DNA of 64,000 nt, taken from positions 147,950 through 211,949 of the forward strand of contig NZ_JSEE01000007.1 of assembly GCF_001625355.1 (NCBI RefSeq). Direction: 5' to 3'. Shown piece after piece: positions 1-8,558 of the stretch. Source of the DNA: Marinomonas sp. TW1. GTDB taxonomy: Bacteria > Pseudomonadota > Gammaproteobacteria > Pseudomonadales > Marinomonadaceae. Position numbers and translations under genes: made by a program. The notes beneath the pieces were generated by a model. It did not search any database, was not told where the DNA came from, and saw nothing but the letters and a program-made list of their open reading frames with translations. How positions within the stretch are numbered: the stretch's first letter is position 1; each line of letters opens with the position of its first letter.

Positions 1-1
1 G

Positions 2-208
2 CCTGCCAAGGTGGAGCGTATCGCAAGTGATGCCATTTATCTCACCATTCAAGAAGGTAAGTATCATCAAGTGAAACGTATGTTGGCGGCGGTGGGCAAT
101 CGAGTAGCTGAACTGCATCGTGATCAGATTGGTCCTTTACAATTGGATGAAACGCTTGCCGCGGGAGAATATCGAGCCTTAACAAGCGATGAAGTGGCTT
201 ACTTTTAA
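2..208 (+). CDS. rsuA: 16S rRNA pseudouridine-516 synthase, C-terminal fragment
   Basis: This is the 3' end of a gene that enters from the left edge, so only about 68 C-terminal residues are visible. The stretch [16 protein letters not shown] followed by LHRDQIG and a GEYRALT ending is characteristic of the RsuA branch of small-subunit rRNA pseudouridine synthases, which isomerise U516 of 16S rRNA during 30S assembly. The catalytic Asp and the N-terminal S4 domain lie outside the window. A GTG at position 11 is in frame but is internal to the fold, not a start. The next gene begins 27 bp downstream on the same strand. RluE/RluB-type relatives are possible but fit less well. Confidence 0.9.
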   Translation, partial: PAKVERIASDAIYLTIQEGKYHQVKRMLAAVGNRVAELHRDQIGPLQLDETLAAGEYRALTSDEVAYF

Positions 209-235
209 AGACTTAACGATAAAGAGAAAAACACT

Positions 236-607
236 ATGACAGAATTATCGATGGATCAAAGAGTACAATTATTGGTGTCACCAGACAGTGAGCGTTTGGC
301 GTATTTTATTGAACAAGCTAAGGTCACTCAGCAAGTCTGGAGTTTAAGCAACGAAGAAGGCTTCGTCATGGTTGAAACAGACGATGGTGATTGTGTGATG
401 GTATGGCCTGATGCTGAGTTTGCTAGTCAATGGGCGATTGATGATTGGGATGATTGTGAGCCAGTGGCAGTCTCTCTTGAGACCTTTAAGACTGAGTGGT
501 TACCAAGTCTTACAGCCGATAAGATCACAGTAGCCGTTTTTCCTAATATTGAAGACGAAGGTAAGTTGTCGACTGCGGAAGAGTTGACCACTCTTTTAGC
601 TGAGTAA
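236..607 (+). CDS. DUF2750 domain protein
   Basis: A 123-residue cytoplasmic protein without signal peptide or membrane segment. It matches the DUF2750 pattern over its whole length: an N-terminal helix with RLAYFI, a VWSL...GFV segment, an acidic VWPDAEFASQWA core, and a C-terminal FKTEWLPSL...VAVFP motif. No biochemical function is established for the family, and nothing in the sequence suggests catalysis. It follows rsuA by 27 bp and may be co-transcribed with it. The protein is strongly acidic. The family assignment is made by eye from the conserved tryptophans and the VWPD motif. Confidence 0.85.
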   Translation: MTELSMDQRVQLLVSPDSERLAYFIEQAKVTQQVWSLSNEEGFVMVETDDGDCVMVWPDAEFASQWAIDDWDDCEPVAVSLETFKTEWLPSLTADKITVAVFPNIEDEGKLSTAEELTTLLAE

Positions 608-624
608 TAACGTTTAAAAATAAA

Positions 625-647
625 CCATTCGTGGGCATGACGAATGG
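625..647. promoter_or_regulatory. Inverted repeat upstream of the TetR gene, candidate operator
   Basis: CCATTCGT and ACGAATGG form a perfect 8-bp inverted repeat separated by seven bases, 43 bp before the proposed TetR start. No T-run follows the right arm, so an intrinsic terminator for the DUF2750 gene is less likely than an autoregulatory operator. The site does not resemble the known RutR consensus (TTGACCA-N2-TGGTCAA). Confidence 0.45.
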
Positions 648-689
648 GCGTATTTGCTATGGAATATCAACATTAAGGAACGACCCCTT

Positions 690-1310
690 ATGAGTAAGCG
701 CCAAAATCATCGTGAAGAAGTCTTTGTTAAAATACTGGATGCCGCCGAGGTTGAGTTCGGATTGAAGGGTTATAACGGTGCTAGTTTGCAGCATATTGCG
801 GAACGTGCAGGTCTACCAAAACCAAACATTATTTATTATTTTCAATCGAAAGCGAATCTATATAAACAGGTGTTAGATCAGACTCTAATGGGGTGGAATG
901 ATTTGTTTGATCGGGCAACCGTAGAAAACGATCCGGCAGAAGTGATAGACAGCTTTATCCGAGTGAAGTTAAAAAACAGTTTTGATAAGCCCGTAGCATC
1001 ACGATTATTTGCCATGGAAGTGGTCAGTGGTGCGAATCACATCGGCGATTATTTAAAAGAAGAGTTACGTCCGTGGTTTGTGTCACGAGTTGAGCTGTTA
1101 GAGGCTTGGATGAACGCTGGAAAAATGCGTCAAACAGATGCGGCGAGTTTGATCTTTATGATTTGGGCGACCACTCAACACTATGCTGACTTTGAAGCAC
1201 AGGTGCTGGCATTAAGTGGTAAAGAAGGGTATGACGAAGACGACTTAATGCGCATTGGTGATGCGATAAGCGGCATTGTCCTTGCTGGTTGTGGCCTTAC
1301 TAAAGCCTAG
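690..1310 (+). CDS. TetR-family transcriptional regulator, RutR-like
   Basis: A 206-residue one-component regulator. Residues about 10-57 form the TetR helix-turn-helix, including AAEVEFGLKGY and LPKPNIIYYFQSKANLYKQVL. The C-terminal half, with YADFEAQVLALSGK and IVLAGCGL, resembles the ligand/dimer domain of RutR (YcdC), which senses pyrimidines in E. coli. I place the start at the ATG at 690, nine bases after AAGGAA; a TTG at 654 would add 12 residues but has no ribosome site. It converges on the sensor-kinase gene 24 bp downstream. No rut pyrimidine-degradation genes are in the window, so the ligand is unknown. An inverted repeat lies just upstream. Confidence 0.88.
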   Translation: MSKRQNHREEVFVKILDAAEVEFGLKGYNGASLQHIAERAGLPKPNIIYYFQSKANLYKQVLDQTLMGWNDLFDRATVENDPAEVIDSFIRVKLKNSFDKPVASRLFAMEVVSGANHIGDYLKEELRPWFVSRVELLEAWMNAGKMRQTDAASLIFMIWATTQHYADFEAQVLALSGKEGYDEDDLMRIGDAISGIVLAGCGLTKA

Positions 1311-1334
1311 TGTTTGTGTTTATTTTGGCTAAGT

Positions 1335-4300
1335 TCAGGATTTTTGTACATGGCGTATTAAGGCTCTGAGCTTCGCTGGCTTAGCCGGTTTGGCCATATA
1401 ACTGATCTGTTGTGCTTTACAGGTTTCAATTAAATCAGGCTCTCTGGAAGCGGTTAATAGCGCTGCAGGAATGCAATAACCGGCTTTCTCTCGCAAGGCT
1501 TGAATCAGATTAAGGCCGTCTTTATCATCATCTAGGTGATAATCCACCAAGAGTAACTCCGCTTCCCCTTCTGCTGCAAACGCCTGATCATAACTTTGAA
1601 AACTGTGGCATTCGCATTGCCAATGTCCTAAAAGACTTGCCATGGCGGCTAAGTTGTTGGCATCATCATCGATACACCAGACACGACAACTGGAGTGATC
1701 TTGTGTCTTCTCTTCGGATTCTATTTTCGTTTTGGGAAGTGGCGTTGTCTGGTTCGTTGCCATTGGAATGTGAATGCTAAAACAGCTTCCTTTGCCCGGA
1801 ATAGAGCGTAATTGAGTGACGAGTCCCAGTTGTTTTTGCATGCGACGTACTAGACCTAAGCCTAACCCCATACCCGGTTCTTGAGTATTTTCCCAACGAT
1901 AAAAGTCATCAAATACCTTACCTTGCTCTGCATCAGGAATGCCTACCCCGGTATCCCACACTTGTAACAATACTTGGTTCTTACGTGGTCGAACACTCAA
2001 TAGAACTCGTCCTTTTGCCGTGTATTTCACCGCATTAGAGACAAAGTTTTGAATGATGCGACGTAAATAAATCGGATCTGAATAGACATTGAAGGAGCGT
2101 ATATGCGTGCTCAGTTGAATATTTTTACTGGCTGCTATGACGTCAAATTCCGCGATGATGGGCCTAAGAATATTATCTAAGCTACAGGTTTCAAGGGTTG
2201 GCTGAATGGCACCTTGATCTAAACGTGCAATTTCTAACAGGGTCGAAATCAGCGCTTCAGTGGACTCTAATGAGTCGGACAGCTTTCGAATCACATGTCC
2301 TGTGTCATCCTCTAATTCCGTTGAGTTAAGGATGCCCATGTAGAGTTTTGCTGCGTTCAGTGGTTGCAAAATGTCGTGACTGGCTAAAGCAAGGAATTCA
2401 GTTTTTGATGCATTGGCTTGTTCGGCTTCGCCTTTGGCATCCATTAAGGCTTTTTCGGCTTTATTTCGGCGGTTTATTTCTTGAAGTAGCTCATGGTTGA
2501 TACTTTGTACTTCTTCTGTGCGCGCCTCGACTCGCTTTTCAAGGTCTATGTTGGCTTCTTTGAGGGCTTGTTGGCTTTCGATGTGTTCTGTGATGTCAGT
2601 GAAACTGGTGACAAATCCACCATCTGGTAATGGGTTTCCGATCATTTCAATCACTCGACCATTGGCACGGCGACGTAAGAAACGATGAGAGGTGCCTTTT
2701 TTCAAGTGGTCGAGACGCTTGTTCACCAAGTCTTCGATTTCACCCACACCACATTCGCCTCGCTGAGCGTTGTAGCGGATTAGCTCCTCCACTGGTAAAC
2801 CGACTTTGAGCATGCCTTCTGGATAAGGGTAAAGTTGTCGGTACGTCTTGTTCCAAGCGACTATTCGTAAGTCCTTATCCACTACGCTAATGGCTTGATC
2901 AAGGTTATCCATAGAGACAAACAGCAGGTTCTGACTAAATTGAATGGCTTGAGTGGTTTCGTCTAAGTAAGTCACCATTTCTTCCACCTTGATTTGTTTG
3001 TCTATCAAAATGGAATTAATGATGGTTCGGGCTGATGAGCCACCTAATACGCCCCCTAAAATACGTTCACAATAGTCCACAAATAAGCGGTTAGGGGAGT
3101 CGTTCGGCGTCATATTCTGATTATAATCGCGAGCAAAATTGTCCAGTACTTGCTGTGATTTTTGCTTACCTAAAAACGTTTCCAGCAAGACAAAAAAATC
3201 ACTGTTGGTGGCTTTGCTTTTTGGCTTAAAGAAGCCTTTTTCGAGTTCTGTTGTCGGGCTGACAAAAGCGGTTGCTTGAATTCGGTCAATTAATCTCTCA
3301 GTCGACAGTAAAGAGCCAACAATATAACCGAAAATGTTCGCTAATAAACTGATGAAAGCGCCGTAACTGATGACCTCTGAGCGAGATTGCTCACTGTCTA
3401 AACCCCATTCGATGTTACCCGTTAATGGCAACATCATGAGTAAGATCCAGCTGATAAAGCCAAACGTCAAACCTGTGTACACACCATAAGCGTGACCACG
3501 TTTCCAGTAAAGACCGCCGAATACAGCTGGCATTAACTGAAGTACCAATGAAAAGGCTAAAACTCCGGTTCCAGATAACGATTCATGGTTGGCCATTTTC
3601 TGATAGTAGAGGAATGACAGGGTTAAAATCCCCATCATCGCCAAACGGCGAATCACCAAAATACGTCGACGATACAGAGGTAGCGCTTGTTGCTGTGCGC
3701 TGGCGCGAGCCAGCATGATGGGCAGAATGACATCATTGCTGATCATAATACTTAAAGCGAACGTCGCGACGATCGTCATGGCTGTTGTTGCTGAGATGCC
3801 GCCGAGAAAAATTAACATTTGTAGGGGCAGATTATCGGAAACCAAAGCGAATTGAATGACATAAGTATCTGGGTTTACGCTGGACGCGAATAGACCCTGG
3901 CCGGCGAGAGAGATAGGCGGGATGATGAGAGCAAAGATGGCCAAATACAAAGGAAACATCCATCGCGCCATATTCGATTGCCGTTTGTCTTGATGATCAA
4001 CAACTGTGACGTGGAACTGGCGTGGTAAACAGATTACGGCCGCTGCGGCCATAAAGGTTTGCATTAAAAAGGGGAAAGAGAGAAAGGCATCAGGATGCCA
4101 AACAGACACATCGACTTTCCCTTCTAACGTGGAAAAGTTTAAGTCTTGTGTCATCACCCAGACCACTAATCCAACGGCGATAATGGCAATTAATTTGAAA
4201 AGTGATTCTGCGCCAATGGCCAACATCATACCGGACCGATACTCAGTAACCTCTACTTTACGAGTGCCGAACAGCATGGCGAAGATGCCCATTAATATGG

Positions 4301-4778
4301 TCGCAATCAGGACAATTAAAGTTGAGGATGATTCGTCTTGATTGACGAACAGGGCAAAATTAGAGCCGATGGCTTTGAGTTGTAGGGCAATATAAGGAAT
4401 GACAGCGAGCATGCAAATCAAAATCACCAGGGGCGCTGTCATAGGGCGTTTGCCATAACGGGATGAGATAAAATCCGCGATGGAGGTGATGTTTTGCTTG
4501 TGGCTGACGGTGATCATTTTTCGCAGTAATGGAAAAGCGAATAAATACAATAAAATGGGGCCTAATAGGATTGGTAGATAATTCCAACCGGAGCGAGTGG
4601 CTTCGCCAACCGAACCATAAAATGTCCAAGCGGTGCAATAAATCGCTAATGAAAGACTGTAAACCAGGGGATGTCTGGTTAACTTCTTTGCTTGAGGACC
4701 TTCCTTATCTCCCCATAGAGCGATAAAAAATAGGCCCATCACATATAAAATAGCTAATAGAATCCAAAAAAACGTCAT
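1335..4778 (-). CDS. crbS: Hybrid sensor histidine kinase with sodium/solute-symporter domain (CrbS/MxtR type)
   Basis: A 1147-residue membrane sensor. Residues about 1-500 form an SSF symporter-like domain with a dozen or more hydrophobic segments. A linker resembling the STAC region follows to about 610, then a PAS domain (about 625-745), a coiled coil, HisKA with the H-box SHDILQPL near residue 798, HATPase_c (N-box NFVSNAVKYT near 911; DTGVGIP; GLGLGL), and a receiver domain with its phosphoacceptor in LLVDYHLD near 1077. This order and length match CrbS/MxtR, which controls acetate assimilation (acs) with the response regulator CrbR/ErdR in Vibrio and Pseudomonas. No LuxR-type partner is in the window. 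It is divergent from the gene at 4904. CbrA is a related alternative but lacks the receiver. Confidence 0.85.
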   Translation of the reverse strand: MTFFWILLAILYVMGLFFIALWGDKEGPQAKKLTRHPLVYSLSLAIYCTAWTFYGSVGEATRSGWNYLPILLGPILLYLFAFPLLRKMITVSHKQNITSIADFISSRYGKRPMTAPLVILICMLAVIPYIALQLKAIGSNFALFVNQDESSSTLIVLIATILMGIFAMLFGTRKVEVTEYRSGMMLAIGAESLFKLIAIIAVGLVVWVMTQDLNFSTLEGKVDVSVWHPDAFLSFPFLMQTFMAAAAVICLPRQFHVTVVDHQDKRQSNMARWMFPLYLAIFALIIPPISLAGQGLFASSVNPDTYVIQFALVSDNLPLQMLIFLGGISATTAMTIVATFALSIMISNDVILPIMLARASAQQQALPLYRRRILVIRRLAMMGILTLSFLYYQKMANHESLSGTGVLAFSLVLQLMPAVFGGLYWKRGHAYGVYTGLTFGFISWILLMMLPLTGNIEWGLDSEQSRSEVISYGAFISLLANIFGYIVGSLLSTERLIDRIQATAFVSPTTELEKGFFKPKSKATNSDFFVLLETFLGKQKSQQVLDNFARDYNQNMTPNDSPNRLFVDYCERILGGVLGGSSARTIINSILIDKQIKVEEMVTYLDETTQAIQFSQNLLFVSMDNLDQAISVVDKDLRIVAWNKTYRQLYPYPEGMLKVGLPVEELIRYNAQRGECGVGEIEDLVNKRLDHLKKGTSHRFLRRRANGRVIEMIGNPLPDGGFVTSFTDITEHIESQQALKEANIDLEKRVEARTEEVQSINHELLQEINRRNKAEKALMDAKGEAEQANASKTEFLALASHDILQPLNAAKLYMGILNSTELEDDTGHVIRKLSDSLESTEALISTLLEIARLDQGAIQPTLETCSLDNILRPIIAEFDVIAASKNIQLSTHIRSFNVYSDPIYLRRIIQNFVSNAVKYTAKGRVLLSVRPRKNQVLLQVWDTGVGIPDAEQGKVFDDFYRWENTQEPGMGLGLGLVRRMQKQLGLVTQLRSIPGKGSCFSIHIPMATNQTTPLPKTKIESEEKTQDHSSCRVWCIDDDANNLAAMASLLGHWQCECHSFQSYDQAFAAEGEAELLLVDYHLDDDKDGLNLIQALREKAGYCIPAALLTASREPDLIETCKAQQISYMAKPAKPAKLRALIRHVQKS

Positions 4779-4903
4779 GGCCTAAGCACCTGAATATAAA
4801 GCATTGTTTTATTCTTTGATGAGAAAATGTAACACACTTATTAGGATAATCCTCTAAGACTTAGGTCGTGTTAAACTGCTTACGAACATTGAGGAGAAAG
4901 AGC

Positions 4904-5263
4904 ATGACGTTACCAGATCATACTCAGATTAAGGCTTTTCACGCCCATCTGTATTTTCAAGATGAAACCGAGTTAGCACTGGCACAAGCCTTAGCCCAGC
5001 AGGCCTCTGATCTGTTTGACATTCGTGTGGGGCGATTTCATCAAAAGCCAGTGGGGCCTCATCCGTTGTGGAGCTGCCAGCTGTCTTTTGCAGCTGAGAC
5101 CTTTGGCGACTTTATCCCATGGTTAATGATGAATCGTCGAAGTTTGGATATTTTTGTTCACCCTTTGACTGGTGATGATTACCTAGATCACACCCAAGGT
5201 GTCAGTTGGTTAGGGCAGTCACACACATTGGATATCTCACAATTTCGAGCGAAAAAGGTTTAA
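4904..5263 (+). CDS. DOPA 4,5-dioxygenase family protein
   Basis: A 119-residue protein of the DOPA_dioxygen family of small extradiol-type ring-cleaving enzymes. The family's conserved histidines are visible in FHAHLYF near residue 12, in GPHPLWSCQLSF and in VHPLTGDDYLDH. Bacterial members are mostly uncharacterised; fungal and plant relatives open DOPA for betalain or muscaflavin synthesis. Start chosen at the ATG at 4904, seven bases after GAGGAG; an upstream GTG at 4868 would add 12 residues and lacks a ribosome site. It is divergent from crbS across 125 bp. Nothing nearby indicates its aromatic substrate. Confidence 0.85.
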   Translation: MTLPDHTQIKAFHAHLYFQDETELALAQALAQQASDLFDIRVGRFHQKPVGPHPLWSCQLSFAAETFGDFIPWLMMNRRSLDIFVHPLTGDDYLDHTQGVSWLGQSHTLDISQFRAKKV

Positions 5264-5481
5264 TTACATAGAGTGAGGGGACTTTTTTCTGTTTTTTCTC
5301 AAAAAAGATGGCGCTAGCCCTTTAAAAATAGCTTATAAGACCAAGATCTACGAACTGGTGATTATGTTATTAGAACGTTATCATAACTAACGCTCGGGTT
5401 CGTGTTGTGGCGGTGTATCGCAAAATTGTTTGCTTGTATCAAGCGCTCGTTCCCTTATTCAAGATAAAGCTGGAGAAGACA

Positions 5482-5964
5482 ATGCAAATTTCTGAAAACA
5501 CCGTTGTGAGCATGCACTACACATTAACTGACGATCAAGGTCAGCAACTCGATTCTTCGGTTGGTCAAGAACCATTGGTGTTCTTAAGCGGTGCACAAAA
5601 TATCATCGATGGCTTGGACAAAGCGCTTCAAGGCAAAGCATCTGGCGAGAAATTGACAGTATCTGTCGCTCCAGAAGATGGCTACGGTGAGATTCATCAA
5701 GAACTGATTCAAAAAGTGCCAGCAGAAAATTTCCAAGGCGTGGATGACATCCAAGTCGGTATGCAGTTCATGGCACAAACGCCTGGTGGTCAGCAGCCAG
5801 TAACGGTTATTGGTGTTGAAGAAGATGGTGTGATGTTAGACGGTAATCATCCGCTAGCAGGTAAAACATTGAACTTTGCTGTTGAAATTGTCGAAGTTCG
5901 CGAAGCGTCTGAAGAAGAGCTAGAGCATGGTCATGTTCATGGTGAAGGTGGTCATCAACATTAA
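5482..5964 (+). CDS. slyD: FKBP-type peptidyl-prolyl cis-trans isomerase, SlyD-like
   Basis: A 160-residue cytoplasmic prolyl isomerase and chaperone. The N-terminal FKBP half carries the LDSSVGQEPLVFLSGAQNIIDGLDKAL motif in two parts, followed by the insert-in-flap chaperone domain (about residues 70-125) and the return of the FKBP fold at HPLAGKTLNFAVEIVEV. The tail is short and His-rich (EHGHVHGEGGHQH), a reduced form of the metal-binding tail of E. coli SlyD (196 residues), so some Ni2+ binding is plausible. The start at 5482 follows a GGAG site at 5472; an in-frame GTG at 5407 lacks one. A strong terminator follows immediately. The symbol is by similarity; some genomes call this form fkpB or simply peptidylprolyl isomerase. 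Confidence 0.88.
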   Translation: MQISENTVVSMHYTLTDDQGQQLDSSVGQEPLVFLSGAQNIIDGLDKALQGKASGEKLTVSVAPEDGYGEIHQELIQKVPAENFQGVDDIQVGMQFMAQTPGGQQPVTVIGVEEDGVMLDGNHPLAGKTLNFAVEIVEVREASEEELEHGHVHGEGGHQH

Positions 5965-5984
5965 GCTTTAGTGCTTGATATTGA

Positions 5985-6018
5985 TAAAAAAACGGCTTCT
6001 TCGGAAGCCGTTTTTTTA
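5985..6018 (+). terminator. Rho-independent terminator of slyD
   Basis: A run of A, then AACGGCTTC, loop TTCG, GAAGCCGTT and a run of T. The nine-base stem is closed by a C(UUCG)G tetraloop, a classic intrinsic terminator 20 bp after the slyD stop codon. Confidence 0.93.
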
Positions 6019-6209
6019 TGTCTCTATTATAGGGTTTTAGCGTCTTTCTTTTGTTATTCTAGTTAACACTTAAGGCTGAATTTGTTCGCAATGTACGTTA
6101 TCAATAAAGCAGGTGAATGGGATTGTGGTATTAGTAAATGGTATTGACTATTAATGTAGTTATACGATTAACTAATATCCTGAACAATAATAAAAAAAGA
6201 GGTCACACC

Positions 6210-6737
6210 ATGAAGAGCCTACTGGAGCATTTATCCCAATATGCTTACTACCATCAAGATAGACGTAATGTCGCCACGCATTTCATTGGTATTCCAATGA
6301 TTGTGTTAGCCATTGCAATATTATTATCTCGTCCGAGTTTTTCCGTTTCTGATGTCTCTCTTACGCCAGCAATTATCGCGGTGGTACTGAGTGGCTTATT
6401 TTATTTGTTATTACATTTTTGGGTCGGGCTCGCTATGTCTGGCCTCTTGATACTTTGTTTGTTTATTGCTGACTATCTTGCCGCACAAACGACCATAGTG
6501 TGGTTAGTGAGTGGGTTAGGCTTATTTATTGTTGGCTGGATTTTTCAATTTATTGGGCATTACTTTGAGGGTAAGAAACCCGCTTTTTTGGATGATGTCA
6601 TAGGTCTGATCATTGGGCCATTGTTTGTCTTTGTTGAGTTTCTTTTTGTCTTGGGAGTAAAGGATGAATGGCAGCAACAGATAAACCAATTTTGCGATCT
6701 TAAAAATCAACAAAATGAGCTGACAGACGGTGTTTGA
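6210..6737 (+). CDS. Mpo1/DUF962-family membrane protein
   Basis: A 175-residue integral membrane protein. It begins with a cytoplasmic segment carrying the family signature YHQDRRNVATHFIGIP, followed by about four to five hydrophobic segments and the second signature FQFIGHYFEGKKPA near residue 115. The yeast founder Mpo1 (YGL010w) is an iron-dependent dioxygenase that alpha-oxidises 2-hydroxy fatty acids, and the conserved histidines fit a metal site. The bacterial substrate is unknown. The ATG at 6210 is seven bases after AAAGAGG; an in-frame start at 6138 is 24 codons upstream without a ribosome site. It stands alone between the slyD terminator and a leftward small gene. Confidence 0.85.
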   Translation: MKSLLEHLSQYAYYHQDRRNVATHFIGIPMIVLAIAILLSRPSFSVSDVSLTPAIIAVVLSGLFYLLLHFWVGLAMSGLLILCLFIADYLAAQTTIVWLVSGLGLFIVGWIFQFIGHYFEGKKPAFLDDVIGLIIGPLFVFVEFLFVLGVKDEWQQQINQFCDLKNQQNELTDGV

Positions 6738-6885
6738 TGATTACTAGGAAATGATTAAAGCAGGAAGAAGCGGGGAAGCGCCATAAATTATTATTTTAGC
6801 GCCTTTTCCGTAATGAGTAAGCTAATGAACTGTCGTGAGAGGACGCCCAAGAACAGTGCTTACTCTAAGCTCTTTTTAGCAAATC

Positions 6886-7089
6886 TTAAGCGTGTTGTGC
6901 AGAAGAAGATACTAGGCTTGTTTTGATTTTAGCAACAACAGATTTGATGGCTTTACCAGCGGCTGCGAATGAAGCAACGATGAATTCAGCGCGTTCAGCA
7001 CGAGCAACAGCGATACGAACGTCAGCGTCAGATAGGTAAGCAGCGTTTACGTTATTGATTAGTTCAGAGACAGACTTTGAATTGTTCAT
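6886..7089 (-). CDS. Small protein of unknown function, 67 residues
   Basis: A 67-residue protein that I do not recognise with certainty. It has a polar N-terminus (MNNSKSVSELINN), then a helix-forming segment DADVRIAVARAERAEFIVASF and an amphipathic basic C-terminal helix GKAIKSVVAKIKTSL. The short ARAERAEF block loosely recalls tiny DUF1127- or RSP_7527-like proteins, but that is only a resemblance. The ATG at 7089 is preceded by AAGGA, and a good sigma-70 promoter lies 68 bp upstream, so real expression is likely. An in-frame start at 7185 would fall inside the -35 element and is rejected. It has its own transcription unit between the Mpo1-like gene and bluB. Confidence 0.7.
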   Translation of the reverse strand: MNNSKSVSELINNVNAAYLSDADVRIAVARAERAEFIVASFAAAGKAIKSVVAKIKTSLVSSSAQHA

Positions 7090-7156
7090 AATGTTTTCCT
7101 TCTTTATCAAGTGACCCGCTTTTGGCTGGTCTATGGTGAATTTTTTCGATGTGTTT

Positions 7157-7185
7157 ATGATAAGAAGTGCCAGCAAAGAAGACAA
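7157..7185 (-). promoter_or_regulatory. Sigma-70 promoter of the 67-residue gene
   Basis: On the minus strand TTGTCT (7185-7180) and TATCAT (7162-7157) are separated by exactly 17 bases. Transcription would start near 7150, giving a leader of about 60 nt. Confidence 0.6.
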
Positions 7186-7221
7186 ACGATAAAAAATACC
7201 CTCAAAGGTGAATTTTATTCA

Positions 7222-7872
7222 CTAATTTTTCTCTTGCCAGACATCGTGATGAATAACCGATTCAACAGGACGACGTGTTAACCAGCCCGCTTTTTCTAAA
7301 TCCGGCGTGTCTTGAAAGGCGTCTACGTAGCCAATACAAAGGTAAGCAATAATCTCAATGTTATCTGGTATTTTTAGAAGATCTCGAAGCACCTGATCAT
7401 GCAAAATGCTCACCCAACCCAGTCCAATATTTTCAGCCCTTGCGGCCAGCCATAAATTTTGAATGGCACAAACTGAACTAAATAAATCCATTTCAGGTTT
7501 CGCTGTTCGGCCTAATACCACAGGACCTGTTCGACTACGATCACAAGTCACGCATATGCCTAAAGGCGCTTCTTCTATGCCTTCCAGTTTGAGCGTTTTG
7601 TATTTTTCCTGGCGTTCCCCTTGAAACAACTCAGCCGCTTCTGCATGGGCTTGTAAAAAACCTTGTTTGATTTTGGCTTTAGTCTCTTTATTAGCGACTA
7701 AAATAAAATCCCAAGGTTGCATAAAACCGACACTAGGAGCATGGTGAGCTGCAAGCAGTATGCGCTCTAAGACTACGTTTGGAATAGGAGTCGACTTGAA
7801 TTCGCGACGAACATCTCGTCGGCTAAAGATGGTTTTATAGACGGCATCGCGCTCGTTTTCGGTAATGGTCAT
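7222..7872 (-). CDS. bluB: 5,6-dimethylbenzimidazole synthase
   Basis: A 216-residue nitroreductase-fold flavoenzyme. BluB uses oxygen to fragment reduced FMN into 5,6-dimethylbenzimidazole, the lower ligand of cobalamin. Family features visible include the N-terminal FSRRDVRREF segment, LLAAHHAPSVGFMQPWDFILV, and the central LAARAENIGLGWVSI and IAYLCIGYVDAF motifs. The length is normal for BluB. No other cobalamin genes are adjacent. The 90 bp between this gene and the upstream one is too short for a cobalamin riboswitch, and I see none. A general nitroreductase is the alternative, but the phosphate/flavin-binding RRDVRREF start is typical of BluB. Confidence 0.92.
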   Translation of the reverse strand: MTITENERDAVYKTIFSRRDVRREFKSTPIPNVVLERILLAAHHAPSVGFMQPWDFILVANKETKAKIKQGFLQAHAEAAELFQGERQEKYKTLKLEGIEEAPLGICVTCDRSRTGPVVLGRTAKPEMDLFSSVCAIQNLWLAARAENIGLGWVSILHDQVLRDLLKIPDNIEIIAYLCIGYVDAFQDTPDLEKAGWLTRRPVESVIHHDVWQEKN

Positions 7873-7962
7873 AACATCGACTCAGTAGACTAAAAGAGCC
7901 TATTATGATTTGGGCAAGAAGCTCTGCCAAGGCAATTATATTCAAGCTAGTGATGGAATTCT

Positions 7963-8469
7963 TCAACTACAGACGGCCGTGATTAACGGGTCGTTATCCT
8001 CTAATGGATACCATTGAGTTGTTGAATTGGTTTCGGCACTGAATGAATCGGTAAAGTCTGCTCGAGCCGATTGTATGCAATCAATGACTTGTGGGACTCG
8101 TTTTGCCGTAGAGCGGCGTTCAAAAAAGTACAAATCCACCAAAATTAAATTTGGGTCAATTTTATTTTGTGCCGAGTTGGCGACATCAGCGGCAATGAAG
8201 CGGGTGGTTTGAGGAAAGACATAACTCCATGGACGCCAAAGGGCTTTTTCTTCAACCGCCTTAACGACCACAACACCAGTGGGTAATAAACCCGTTTGAT
8301 GATCGTACCAATCGTATTCACCTTGTACTTGAAAACCAAGCATACAGAGACCTGCAAACGCTGGCACTAACCATTTAGGCGCAGCCTGTTTAGAGAGTTT
8401 ACGAATTAATAAGGCGATACCAGCACCGCCAAGACCAGCAAAAACAGTTGCGACCAATTCCCAAATCAT
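7963..8469 (-). CDS. Membrane protein of unknown function, 168 residues
   Basis: The first about 50 residues contain two hydrophobic segments (IWELVATVFAGLGGAGIALLI and KWLVPAFAGLCMLGFQV) joined by a basic loop, so the rest, from EYDWYDHQTG onward, should be periplasmic if the N-terminus faces out or returns across the membrane. The soluble part has conserved-looking aromatic and acidic residues and ends in Cys-Ser. I recognise no named domain. It lies 89 bp downstream of the symporter pair on the same strand, beyond a strong terminator, so it is probably transcribed separately. Homologues in related genomes are likely, but I cannot name a function. Confidence 0.75.
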   Translation of the reverse strand: MIWELVATVFAGLGGAGIALLIRKLSKQAAPKWLVPAFAGLCMLGFQVQGEYDWYDHQTGLLPTGVVVVKAVEEKALWRPWSYVFPQTTRFIAADVANSAQNKIDPNLILVDLYFFERRSTAKRVPQVIDCIQSARADFTDSFSAETNSTTQWYPLEDNDPLITAVCS

Positions 8470-8501
8470 ATGGATGTGTTCCTTTATTTAATTTTCTTAT
8501 T

Positions 8502-8540
8502 ATAAGGAAATCGAGCCTTGCGGAAAGCAAGGCTCGATAT
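8502..8540 (-). terminator. Intrinsic terminator of the symporter operon
   Basis: ATCGAGCCTTGC, loop of five bases, GCAAGGCTCGAT: a perfect 12-bp stem 20 bp beyond the symporter stop codon, followed on the minus strand by a T-rich tail (TTTCCTTAT). Confidence 0.82.
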
Positions 8541-8558
8541 TGAACAGGGAAGCGTCAG

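Noticed and set aside
4006..4341. A 111-codon rightward frame inside the sensor-kinase gene
   Set aside because: It lies wholly opposite the symporter domain of a clearly real gene, has no ribosome site and no recognisable protein features.
6777..6806. AGCGCC repeated on both sides of an A/T-rich stretch
   Set aside because: It is a direct, not inverted, six-base repeat with no promoter or gene context and may be chance.
7872..7963. Possible cobalamin riboswitch before bluB
   Set aside because: The gap is only 90 bp, shorter than a cobalamin riboswitch, and no B12-box-like element is visible.
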